Of a stretch of DNA of 64,000 nt, positions 30,136-39,040 are shown one piece after another (position 1 is the first letter of the stretch; each line of letters opens with the position of its first letter). The notes below the pieces were generated by a model. The model was not told the origin of the DNA. It ran no database searches and saw only the letters and a program-made list of their open reading frames with translations. Origin of the DNA: Parietichytrium sp. I65-24A. Its lineage: Eukaryota; Sar; Bigyra; Thraustochytrida; Thraustochytriidae. The position numbers and the translations under genes were made by a program. Location: the NCBI GenBank assembly GCA_012862575.1, contig BLSF01000018.1, forward strand, positions 377,680-441,679. The letters are read 5' to 3'.

Positions 30136-33100
30136 ATGACGGAGGAACGAAAGGCGAATTTCAGGGATCAGAGGCTTCAAAGCGTGTTTTTCAGCAGCAC
30201 CCCGTCGACCAAGAGGAGGACTGTTTTCCACCCACTCAGACTGCTGGGGCTGAAGCAAAGCGCGAGCGCGGGCGACGAGGAGGAGCAACGGCGGCAGAGC
30301 ATCATTCGCAGAGTTGAGAGCATCTCTTCGTCGATATCAGAACATGCTCTTCCTTCGCCGTCCTCCAAGCGGATGCGGCGGTCAACGGGTGGCAGGGTGC
30401 ACCCAGCATCACACACCAACATGAAGCCGTCCGACGTTTTGAACACATTTGACGGGTCGCTCGACACTAAGCGACTCAAAGTACGACACGACTCGCGACT
30501 TTCGGTTGCCAGCGATATTGTCTTCTGGGTAGCGTGTATGACAGCGTTGGTCTTGGGGCCAACTCTGTTTTTCTTCCCTTATGACTTTCTCGACGCGAGC
30601 GATGATTCTGACTCAAATCTGAGCTCCTGGCCGCAGATCTGTGCGGTCTGCAACCTGGTGGAGTGTATTTTTGCCCTTAGAGTGTATCTTCGAGCAATTC
30701 ATATTCTTCCAGAGCACGGGCCATTTGAGTGGGCCGGGCCGGTCTGCCTCAATTACGTATTCTCGCGGAAATTCATCACAGATGTTGCACTTGCAATTCC
30801 ACTTTTGACGATCGCCATCTCCAAGTGCAGCTATCCGACGCTCATTTTTGGGTGCGTGCTTCGGTTTGCATTGCTATTGAAGAGGGAGATAATATTGATA
30901 CCCTTGACGAAGTTGCGGCCCTCAGATAGCGCTTCGAAGAGCTATACTCTGGACTTGTCCCTTTTGGTTCTGAAAATATTGCTCTTCGCCTACCTGTTGG
31001 CGTCGGGGTTTTACTACGTGTCATACCGGGACATGAAAAACGGGGCGAGTTATCTGAATGTGACACTTTATTCGGACAATGCCGAGGATTCTCCTGACGA
31101 GGATCTCAGCACCCTAAATTTTTCGTTCAAAGCTGCCAACACAACAGCTGACCTGCTGACATCTCTGTATTTTGCAATCCAAACTCTGTACACTGTAGGA
31201 TACGGTGACGTTATTCCTCTCACCGTCGCACAAATCCCGTTCACTCTAATCTGTATATTTTTCGGAACCGTCGTGCATGCCTTGGTGATCGCGCAAATGT
31301 CCTCCCTTTTAAACAACTTTGACGTGACCGCAGCCCATTTCAAGGAAAAAATGGAGTCCATACACAGGTATTTGCGAGCGCGCAATATTTCTAGCACCAA
31401 CAAGCTGAAGGTCCGGGAATATTTTGCTTTTTTGTGGGATCGACAAAGGGGCAAGCTGGAGAGCTCAATTCTGCAACTTTTGCCGCCAAGTCTTCGGGAG
31501 AAGATTAATAACGGTCGTCGACAAGCGGTGCTTAATGTCCACATGTTTCAGGGCCGGGACCTAGCCTTTGTTGACTCTCTTGTGGCAGCCTTGCAACCCG
31601 AGCTTTTGAACTATGGAGATTTTCTTTGCGTGCGGAGCAATATCGTGGATTGCATGTGGTTTCTTTCAGATGGCGAGTTGTGTGTTCTTTCGCCAGGTGC
31701 TGGCGACGGGTTCGAGGAGGAGAGCTCTGTGATGACACCTATGAACAAGAATAAGAAGACAGAGGTCTTTTCTCGTTCTACCGCAAATGTGAAATCGAAG
31801 TTTGTGCCACGCTTTAAAACTCGCAGGCCAAAGGGACAGGCGCAAAGCTGCACGATAGAGGTGATTGTTCCAGGCGAGAAGGGATTCTACGGGGAGGAGA
31901 TTTTATTTAACGACAATGCTGTCCACCGGTTTTCAGTCGTTGCTTCTCGAGTGTGTGAGCTCCAGCGACTTGACGTAACAGTTTTCAACGACGTAATTGC
32001 TGTGTTCCGCGCTTATCTGGGCGAAAGTGATCATCCAGAATTGGTCGAGGAAAATTCCTATTCCTCTCTCCAGTCTGACATGACATATAGTGATTCTGGG
32101 GCAGGAAAAAGCAGTAAAAGCGTGGTTCAAAAAGAAAGCTCAAAGCTTCAGATTCTCACGGATGTTGCGCCTAGCGGTCTGCAATTGAAGCCGAGTGGGC
32201 CAGGGGCAGGTTTTCGGCCGAGAAGGGGATCTGCTTCGACTGAATTCATTAAAGATCTCCGCGATACGATGGACGATAGCTGCATTAACGACATTGTGCA
32301 GTCAAGCACTCTGATGCGGGCGCCAAGCCAGCTCTTAAAAATACGGAGTGAGAGCAAGGACATAGCTGCGCAAAATTCGCCCACATCTTCTCGCTCACGC
32401 AGAAAAGCACGCAAACGCCGAAGATCGGCAATTAAAGCAACCGATTTGGGGAATATTTTGAGCGCAATTCCAGCACGTATCAATGTAAGTGTGCTCGATG
32501 ACATTATGCAGGCTCGTATCTTGACCCAGGATCCAGGGGTTCTGGCGTCTGTGCAGAGTTGGGTCGAGCGCGAAAGGAGGCGCGAAGATACGCAAAAAGC
32601 GCTCGCCAAAAAGGCCAAGAAAGGAACAACTTTTCTCAGCTTTGGGAGGCAAAGCATTGCTCAGACTACTCGAGCAGTTTTGCCGAATCTAAAGCGCAAG
32701 ATAAACCAATGGTTTGACCACGCTGCCGACATTCTCGACACTCCGGTCCTCAAAGTGGTATACTTGTTTCTGGTGCTAATTTCGGTCCTTGTGTACTGCG
32801 TATTCCCGCCCCTCATGCTGGCCCTCTTCAAAAATGGAGGTGAGGTTGATGTCGGGCTTTACTTGGGGTGCTGGTTCCTCTGTGACTGGATTTATTTCTC
32901 CAGCGTTCTACTCCTGCCTCCTCATCAGGAAAGGAGCTTGATGTCTACTGCAGAGAGCAGCACCCAAGGTCGTGGCCAAACCGCGTCCGCGCGGCACGGG
33001 AATATCAGGCACACTCTGAGCGACAATATTTCGAGGCGAGGCATGTTTCCGGGGATTTCCAACGCGGTTCTTTTGCTGCTCTCGTTGACGGCGAATTTCC

Positions 33101-36100
33101 TCAGCTTTACAGGCACCGAAACCTGGCACCTGTACCTCCGTTTGCCATTTTCCTTTCTGCTCTACCGTCTCGTTGCCGAGGATTTGCCCCGCGTTGCTAT
33201 CTACGTCAAGTTTTTGCGTCGGCTCAACACGATCCAGATGCTCGCTTTGCAGGTTGCAATCGCGATGATGACTTGTATCCACTGGTTTACGTGCGCGTGG
33301 GTCACGTTGGAGCGCGATGATTATATTCACGGGTTGTATTGGGTCCTGGTGACCGTCACGACGGTAGGCTTTGGGGACATAAAACCTAGCATGGATTCGT
33401 CAAAAGCGTTTACCCTTGTTGTAATTGTTTTCGGAGCCACCATGTATGCAGGGTTTGTTTCGACACTCGCAGCCATGACGCGGAGTGGAGAGGGCTCCCC
33501 CCCCGCGGTTGAGCACTTTGGTGACTGTTGCCGGCACTACCTCACTCAAAAGTCGTTCCCGCCCAAACTGGTCGACGACTGCCAAGCATACCTCGAATAT
33601 GCTGCAGTGAACTACCTCCGGCTAGAGGAGATGTCCACGTTGTCCAAGACATTTCCCAAATCGTTGCAAGAGCGGCTATTGACGGAGATATTGTCGGAGA
33701 GATTTCTAAAGAGCTCAAAATTCTTTAACACGTGCCCAAAAGCATTCTTAAATGCGCTAGCCCTGCAGATGAGAAAGCAAACCTTCCCAACTGGAACGCT
33801 TATCACATGTGGTTATAAATCTGGTCAGAAGAACCAAAAGGCCGCATTGTATGATCGTGGGGTGAATGACTGCTTCATCTACTTGGAGTTTGGCGAGGCA
33901 GAAATTCTCTCAAGCAGCGGAGCCGCAGTTGGCAAAGTGGAACAAGGCTCTGGCTTTGCTCCCTTGGCTCTGTTCGAGCCGCTCAAGCAAGAGCTCATGC
34001 TCCGTGCTACAACGACATGCGAAGTATGGGTACTTGATGTGTTTTCGTTTCATAAAGTTTTGCGAGACTTTGGAAAATCGAAATCCGATAACATGGACTC
34101 GCCCTCCCTATTTTCCAACGAGGTATCGAGTCCGGAGACGGTCCACGAACTTAAGGCTCTTCACAGCAACGGGTCGATCGATACAGCGCAGCTAAGAATG
34201 AATTTGTACAATCGCGCTCTTGAGTTATCACAGGATACTGGCAAGATCGCGAAGAATTTGAACAACGCAAAGCTCAATAAGCTTATGCTCGCAGCAGAGG
34301 TTGAGGGGGAGGATGACTCCGCGAAGCTGGACAAAGGGGTGTTCCTGCCTTCCTCTCGAGTTCAGCTCGGTTGGCAGATGATCGTCTTAGGTGCAACATG
34401 TTACAATCTCGCCAGTGCGTCATACAGAGTGGGAATCTCTTATGGCTATCTCACTGGTAGCTCAATTTTCTTCACGACGGATTGGTTTGCCGACATTGTC
34501 TTCATCGCAGACATATACCTGCACTTCCGACACTTCGCCACGGAAAAGAATGGCATTGTCGAGGGCCGAAGAGCAAACTTTAGCCGTGAGTACCTGCACA
34601 AGGCGTTCAAATTTGATCTCTTCGCTGCTCTCCCGCTGTCTATGCTTGCAGGAATGATGATAGGATTCAACACCCTTCCAGTGACAATTTACTCTCTTCT
34701 CCGCTTGCCAACATTTGTCAAAATATACAGAACAGGGATCTGGCTTGGGATCTTGCAAGACCTCGTTCCAGTGCGGAAAGATTTTGTTACGCTGGTGGCG
34801 TTGCTGTTCATCATCCTCATGTGTGCCCATTGCGCAGGCTGCTTCTTTCTTGGCATGGCGAGATGGAACCTATCCACTGGCTCTAATAGCTCCTGGGCCA
34901 CGAGTCCATTTTCTGGCGATGACGTCTTGTTGGTCGAAGTGGATGGAGTCTACCAACGTAAAAACAATACGTACCCAAGATCTGTGTACTGGGCGATGAC
35001 TGTGATCACCACTGTCGGATACGGGGACTACACAGGAGTCACGGACAGTGAGATAGTGTACACGATTGTTTTACTCATAGCCGGGGGATTTCTCTACGCT
35101 CTGATTTTGAATAGTTTGGAAGAAATCATTGCGCATTCGGACATTAGCTCGATCCTCTTTCAGCGAAAAATAGACAACATAAATGCGTATATGAGTCACA
35201 GGGCCCTGCCAAAGGAGATCTCTCAACGCGTGCTCGCATATTACAATGTTTTATGGCTGCGCCAAAAGGGCGTGGAAGAAATTTGGATCCAAGAGAACCT
35301 TCCTTTGCCTCTACGGAGGCAGATTCGTGTCGAAGCTATAGGAGAGCGAGGACTGAACAATTTTCCGCTGTTTAATAGCTGGGACTGTGTCGAGGAGCTG
35401 GTGGACTTGTTGCGACCAGCAACTTTATTGGATGGTTCGATCATTTTCCTTCAGGAAGAGTTAATTTTCAAGTGCTTCTTCGTGTGCAGCGGCAAAGTGG
35501 AATATCTGTCTGGAGACGGCGGTAAAGTTTATACATCGTTTTCTGCAGGGGATTTATTTGGAGAAGTCCAGTTCTTCTTTGGTGAGCCCACAGAGTGCAT
35601 TGCAAGGGCAAAGGAGCTCACAGATATCTACATTCTGCATCGCGTTGACTTTGATATGTTTGTGCAGCAGCGTCCAGCTCTCTCGGAGAGGTACGAATCG
35701 GATCTGGCCAGCATTGAGCACGACTTGAGACGGAAAGGCTCTCTGGAAGCGTTTACCAAGAACCTCAACAAAGCGAAGGTTAACAAGTTCTTTTCCGAGG
35801 AAGTGAAGCGGGGTAGGGAGGGTGTGTGGTCTGGATCAGCATTAATTCCCGCATCAGACCTTCGCCGCAGACTGTGGGACATTCTTGTGATGGCAATTGC
35901 AGTCTACATGTTTGTCACAATCCCATTTCGCGGGGCGTTTCTCCGTCAAGCGGTTCTCTCCGCTGATCGGGCGTCAGAGATGAACAGCCAGTCCTTTAGG
36001 CCATGGGATGTGTTTGCAGATTTCGTGTTGATAGCGGACGCGGTCTTTCGAGCGCTATTTTTCTGTGCGATGAAAGGAGGGATGGTCTTGACCTCGCGCC

Positions 36101-38319
36101 GAGATGTGAGGAAGCATTATGTGCGCTCCTCCTTGCTTCTGGATTTGATTATGATGTTCCCAGCCGACTACTTTGTGGCTTTCAATGTGGTTCAGGTGAG
36201 CGGATCGCGAGCAGCCTGGGTGGGCCTGCTTCGGGGTTTTAGGTTGCTAGTTGGTTTGAGATTTCTTTCACTACTCAACTCTATGCAGAGTTTTGTGGCC
36301 GAGCGAGGCATCATTTTGAGTTCTGGATATTATCAGATTATCCGTATGACGTTTGTTGGAGCTGGAATGGTTCACCTTATCGCATGCGCAAACTGCATGC
36401 TGAGCCAAAGGTATCTGAACATACTTCCCGAAGGATATGCGCCCATTGATGCATACGCTCTATGTTTGTACTGGGCGATGTACACGATTACAACGGTAGG
36501 GTACGGCAATGTTCCTGTCGACGCCCCGATCTTTTCGATTTTTTGCATGGTCTTTGGGGCGTTTCTGTGTGACGCTGGAGTGACTGCGACGTTGACCAAC
36601 ATCTACTCGAATCAAGACTGCAAAGCGAGCGAGGCGAAGAGGAAGAGTGTTAGTGTCAAGCAGTATTTGACAACCCACCACATTGCTTCAAAGACAAAGA
36701 AGGAGGTGCTTGCGTACATGGATTTCCGGCAAAAAGCTCTCGATAGTTTGGACGAAAGAGAAATCCTAAGCGAGTCAAATTTGCCATGGAATTTTCGAAA
36801 TGAGATCGCAATGCACGCAGCGCTGCATGCCGTCCCTGACCTAGGGAGACATCCGCTTTTTGCAGGACTTTCTGTGGGGCTCTTACAAACTTTAAGCCTT
36901 ATGTTGACGCCAGTGCTGCTTCCGCAAAAGCAAGTTTTGCTCGCCTCCGCAAGTAAAACCGCGAAAAGCCCTCCAAAACTCGGGAAGCAGAATACATTTT
37001 TCTCCTTTGCAAAGGAAGCTTCACAGTCTTTCAAACCTTTGCAGCGCTTCCAGCGAGGAAACCGTTCGAAAACCTATCAGACGGGATCTTTGAACACCTC
37101 GTCAGCTGCTAATGACAGTGCAGTGTCAAACTCGGCAGCCATCTCGGTGCCCGAGCACAGCGCCATTCCAATCTTGGAAGCGGATAACTTCCAGGCGTTG
37201 AATACCCTGGAGTTTCTTCGAGTGGCCCACTTGGAGGATCTGGGGCAGTCGTTGTTTCACGCGTCGTTTGCGAATGTTGGGCACAATCGATTTCCTCTGT
37301 TTGAAGCAGAAGAGAACATTTACTTTCTGTCACATGGGTCTGTACTCGTGACCTCCCTAGGCGGAAAGTTCGCCAAGGTCATTCGGCGCGGGGTGATTTC
37401 GAAAGCGAGTGGGCTGGACTCAGCGCGAACGCTGACTCATTGCGAAGCATTCGTGCTAGACATTAACCAGTACAACATCTTGTGCCAGTACAGCGGCCGG
37501 ATTGGAAGTATCTACGATACGTTCGAAGAGCTTCTTGAAGATCCGATCGGTTTCCACTATGTGGAGGCGTTCCTTCGAGACAGGAAACACGGAGTATTTC
37601 TTTCTGACCTTCAATTCTGGAAGGAGTGCAAAGAGTACGAAAACAACCCCACTACGTTTGCAGCCAGGAGCATATATGAGAACTTTGTGAAGCAGGAAAG
37701 CAATTCGGCCATCGTTGGACTGGAGATGGGAGTGATCGACAAACTGTCGCAGGGTTTGGATTCAGGAGACAAAGGCTTGTTCGCCGCGTCTCGTGTAGAG
37801 ATTTTTAGCCGTCTGTCCCATGCTGTAAAGCCCCGGTTCCTCGCGAGCGCTGAGTTTGTCGAGCTGTTAAGAGCAAAAGAGGAGGGAGTAGAGTTTCAAC
37901 CGGCTCCTGACACCTTCTCGTCAGTCGCTTTGAAGCGAGCCAACAGTGCCTCGCGGTCAACGGCGATTTTAGAGGTGATTCCAAGTCTTACACATGAACG
38001 GAGAACGGTTGTGACGACAGACTTGTCTGGTTTTGACAGAGAAGCAAGAGTCGCGCCAATGAAGATTGTGCGCGAGGAGTTTGGCGCAGACGCAGACTTG
38101 GAAGAGGAACCCGAGGAAGACCTCGATGCAGGGTTCGAAAAGTTGGTAGAGGAGGCGGAAGCAGAGACGCACGAGTTAGAGGAGTCTGACTTGAGCGAGG
38201 GGCTCCAGATGCACGGGCAAGTAGCTGCCGTTGCAAATGGAGGGTCAGAGGAAGGAAATTCTTTATATTTGGAAGAACTGCTCGATGTTCATAAGACTGA
38301 CGTCACGAAGGCAGATTGA
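30136..38319 (+). CDS. Four-repeat CNBD-type K+ channel (CNGK-like) with C-terminal RGS domain
   Basis: 2727 residues in one exon; first ATG at 30136 (MTEERKANFRDQ). Four complete 6TM-pore units sit in one chain, with filters GYGD 355-358, GFGD 1078-1081, GYGD 1628-1631 and GYGN 2122-2125. Each is followed by a C-linker and a cyclic-nucleotide-binding-like domain (about 470-625, 1199-1309, 1739-1849, 2239-2452). CNBD 1 and 3 keep recognisable phosphate-binding cassettes (GFYGEE, LFGEVQ); 2 and 4 look degenerate. S4 segments carry few basic residues, suggesting weak voltage sensing. This plan matches CNGK, the pseudotetrameric K+ channel of sea urchin and fish sperm. Residues about 2461-2580 then form an RGS domain (FEELLEDPIGFHYVEAFL, LQFWKECKEYENN, RFLASAEFVELL), followed by an acidic tail. 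It probably acts in the plasma or flagellar membrane, linking cyclic nucleotides and G proteins to K+ flux. Confidence 0.9.
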   Translation: MTEERKANFRDQRLQSVFFSSTPSTKRRTVFHPLRLLGLKQSASAGDEEEQRRQSIIRRVESISSSISEHALPSPSSKRMRRSTGGRVHPASHTNMKPSDVLNTFDGSLDTKRLKVRHDSRLSVASDIVFWVACMTALVLGPTLFFFPYDFLDASDDSDSNLSSWPQICAVCNLVECIFALRVYLRAIHILPEHGPFEWAGPVCLNYVFSRKFITDVALAIPLLTIAISKCSYPTLIFGCVLRFALLLKREIILIPLTKLRPSDSASKSYTLDLSLLVLKILLFAYLLASGFYYVSYRDMKNGASYLNVTLYSDNAEDSPDEDLSTLNFSFKAANTTADLLTSLYFAIQTLYTVGYGDVIPLTVAQIPFTLICIFFGTVVHALVIAQMSSLLNNFDVTAAHFKEKMESIHRYLRARNISSTNKLKVREYFAFLWDRQRGKLESSILQLLPPSLREKINNGRRQAVLNVHMFQGRDLAFVDSLVAALQPELLNYGDFLCVRSNIVDCMWFLSDGELCVLSPGAGDGFEEESSVMTPMNKNKKTEVFSRSTANVKSKFVPRFKTRRPKGQAQSCTIEVIVPGEKGFYGEEILFNDNAVHRFSVVASRVCELQRLDVTVFNDVIAVFRAYLGESDHPELVEENSYSSLQSDMTYSDSGAGKSSKSVVQKESSKLQILTDVAPSGLQLKPSGPGAGFRPRRGSASTEFIKDLRDTMDDSCINDIVQSSTLMRAPSQLLKIRSESKDIAAQNSPTSSRSRRKARKRRRSAIKATDLGNILSAIPARINVSVLDDIMQARILTQDPGVLASVQSWVERERRREDTQKALAKKAKKGTTFLSFGRQSIAQTTRAVLPNLKRKINQWFDHAADILDTPVLKVVYLFLVLISVLVYCVFPPLMLALFKNGGEVDVGLYLGCWFLCDWIYFSSVLLLPPHQERSLMSTAESSTQGRGQTASARHGNIRHTLSDNISRRGMFPGISNAVLLLLSLTANFLSFTGTETWHLYLRLPFSFLLYRLVAEDLPRVAIYVKFLRRLNTIQMLALQVAIAMMTCIHWFTCAWVTLERDDYIHGLYWVLVTVTTVGFGDIKPSMDSSKAFTLVVIVFGATMYAGFVSTLAAMTRSGEGSPPAVEHFGDCCRHYLTQKSFPPKLVDDCQAYLEYAAVNYLRLEEMSTLSKTFPKSLQERLLTEILSERFLKSSKFFNTCPKAFLNALALQMRKQTFPTGTLITCGYKSGQKNQKAALYDRGVNDCFIYLEFGEAEILSSSGAAVGKVEQGSGFAPLALFEPLKQELMLRATTTCEVWVLDVFSFHKVLRDFGKSKSDNMDSPSLFSNEVSSPETVHELKALHSNGSIDTAQLRMNLYNRALELSQDTGKIAKNLNNAKLNKLMLAAEVEGEDDSAKLDKGVFLPSSRVQLGWQMIVLGATCYNLASASYRVGISYGYLTGSSIFFTTDWFADIVFIADIYLHFRHFATEKNGIVEGRRANFSREYLHKAFKFDLFAALPLSMLAGMMIGFNTLPVTIYSLLRLPTFVKIYRTGIWLGILQDLVPVRKDFVTLVALLFIILMCAHCAGCFFLGMARWNLSTGSNSSWATSPFSGDDVLLVEVDGVYQRKNNTYPRSVYWAMTVITTVGYGDYTGVTDSEIVYTIVLLIAGGFLYALILNSLEEIIAHSDISSILFQRKIDNINAYMSHRALPKEISQRVLAYYNVLWLRQKGVEEIWIQENLPLPLRRQIRVEAIGERGLNNFPLFNSWDCVEELVDLLRPATLLDGSIIFLQEELIFKCFFVCSGKVEYLSGDGGKVYTSFSAGDLFGEVQFFFGEPTECIARAKELTDIYILHRVDFDMFVQQRPALSERYESDLASIEHDLRRKGSLEAFTKNLNKAKVNKFFSEEVKRGREGVWSGSALIPASDLRRRLWDILVMAIAVYMFVTIPFRGAFLRQAVLSADRASEMNSQSFRPWDVFADFVLIADAVFRALFFCAMKGGMVLTSRRDVRKHYVRSSLLLDLIMMFPADYFVAFNVVQVSGSRAAWVGLLRGFRLLVGLRFLSLLNSMQSFVAERGIILSSGYYQIIRMTFVGAGMVHLIACANCMLSQRYLNILPEGYAPIDAYALCLYWAMYTITTVGYGNVPVDAPIFSIFCMVFGAFLCDAGVTATLTNIYSNQDCKASEAKRKSVSVKQYLTTHHIASKTKKEVLAYMDFRQKALDSLDEREILSESNLPWNFRNEIAMHAALHAVPDLGRHPLFAGLSVGLLQTLSLMLTPVLLPQKQVLLASASKTAKSPPKLGKQNTFFSFAKEASQSFKPLQRFQRGNRSKTYQTGSLNTSSAANDSAVSNSAAISVPEHSAIPILEADNFQALNTLEFLRVAHLEDLGQSLFHASFANVGHNRFPLFEAEENIYFLSHGSVLVTSLGGKFAKVIRRGVISKASGLDSARTLTHCEAFVLDINQYNILCQYSGRIGSIYDTFEELLEDPIGFHYVEAFLRDRKHGVFLSDLQFWKECKEYENNPTTFAARSIYENFVKQESNSAIVGLEMGVIDKLSQGLDSGDKGLFAASRVEIFSRLSHAVKPRFLASAEFVELLRAKEEGVEFQPAPDTFSSVALKRANSASRSTAILEVIPSLTHERRTVVTTDLSGFDREARVAPMKIVREEFGADADLEEEPEEDLDAGFEKLVEEAEAETHELEESDLSEGLQMHGQVAAVANGGSEEGNSLYLEELLDVHKTDVTKAD

Positions 38320-38343
38320 TGTTCAATTAGCTGTCTCCTTTGG

Positions 38344-38349
38344 AATAAA
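38344..38349 (+). terminator. Polyadenylation signal of the tetra-repeat channel
   Basis: AATAAA 25 bases after the channel stop codon. Confidence 0.45.
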
Positions 38350-38740
38350 GAGAGCATTCCTACCAGTACCAGTACATAAGTGTTTGCAAAAAAGGAGGAC
38401 TTTTTTTCTTCGATTTTCGTCTTTGCACACTTTGCGCGTTGCAATGCGTTGGGAAGACGCTTTCGCCCAATCCTTGCAGCATTCAAAAACTTCCATCCAG
38501 GTGATCCAAATCAAATAAATTGACATATTCATTTGTTTCGTTGTTTCGTAAAAGTCTAAGTACAAGTTTTATGATACACAGATCGGCCGGGTCGGAATAC
38601 AATACAGCAACACAATTCAGCTTCAGTGCAGAGAGGATGCGCGTGAATAAACCTTTTTGTCTCCTTTGTCAATTAGAGTACAAGCGCAGACGAAACACCC
38701 GCAATGACCTCGTCTACGCGGCGGAGTTCCGTTCGCTTAT
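38350..38740. other. Convergent 3' region
   Basis: Between the channel end and the 99-residue gene end; no gene seen. Confidence 0.5.
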
Positions 38741-39040
38741 TTACAAGAACTGCGACAGACGCTCTTCCCACTTGTGCGTGTCCTGGCCAATCAGAGACAG
38801 CGCAAGGAGGATTTCATTGAGCCTGTCGTTGCTCTGCACGCCTCCATATGGCCTCGTGAGCAACGCGTTCAAGTACTGTCCCAGCACGCCTTCCTGCAGC
38901 TTATCTTCGAACACATCAATGTAAAAAGCCACCCGCGGGCTACATCTGCTTCCCACCGTTGGGCTCATTGGGCTCTTGACGGCACCTGTTTCGCCCGCAA
39001 CATCGGGAACTTCCGACTCTGGTTTCTGCGACGCCACCAT
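38741..39040 (-). CDS. Small 99-residue protein, unknown function
   Basis: The frame is open further upstream (to 39562), but that part is repetitive and basic; the ATG at 39040 (MVASQKPESEVPDV) gives a compact 99-residue protein. The first 32 residues look disordered. Residues 34-99 look like a folded helical unit (SPRVAFYIDVFEDKLQEG, then LGQYLNALLTRPYGGVQ and LNEILLALSLIGQD), ending KWEERLSQFL. I do not recognise the family. It lies convergent to the channel gene. The contrast in composition between the two parts of the frame is the main reason for choosing this start. Confidence 0.5.
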   Translation of the reverse strand: MVASQKPESEVPDVAGETGAVKSPMSPTVGSRCSPRVAFYIDVFEDKLQEGVLGQYLNALLTRPYGGVQSNDRLNEILLALSLIGQDTHKWEERLSQFL

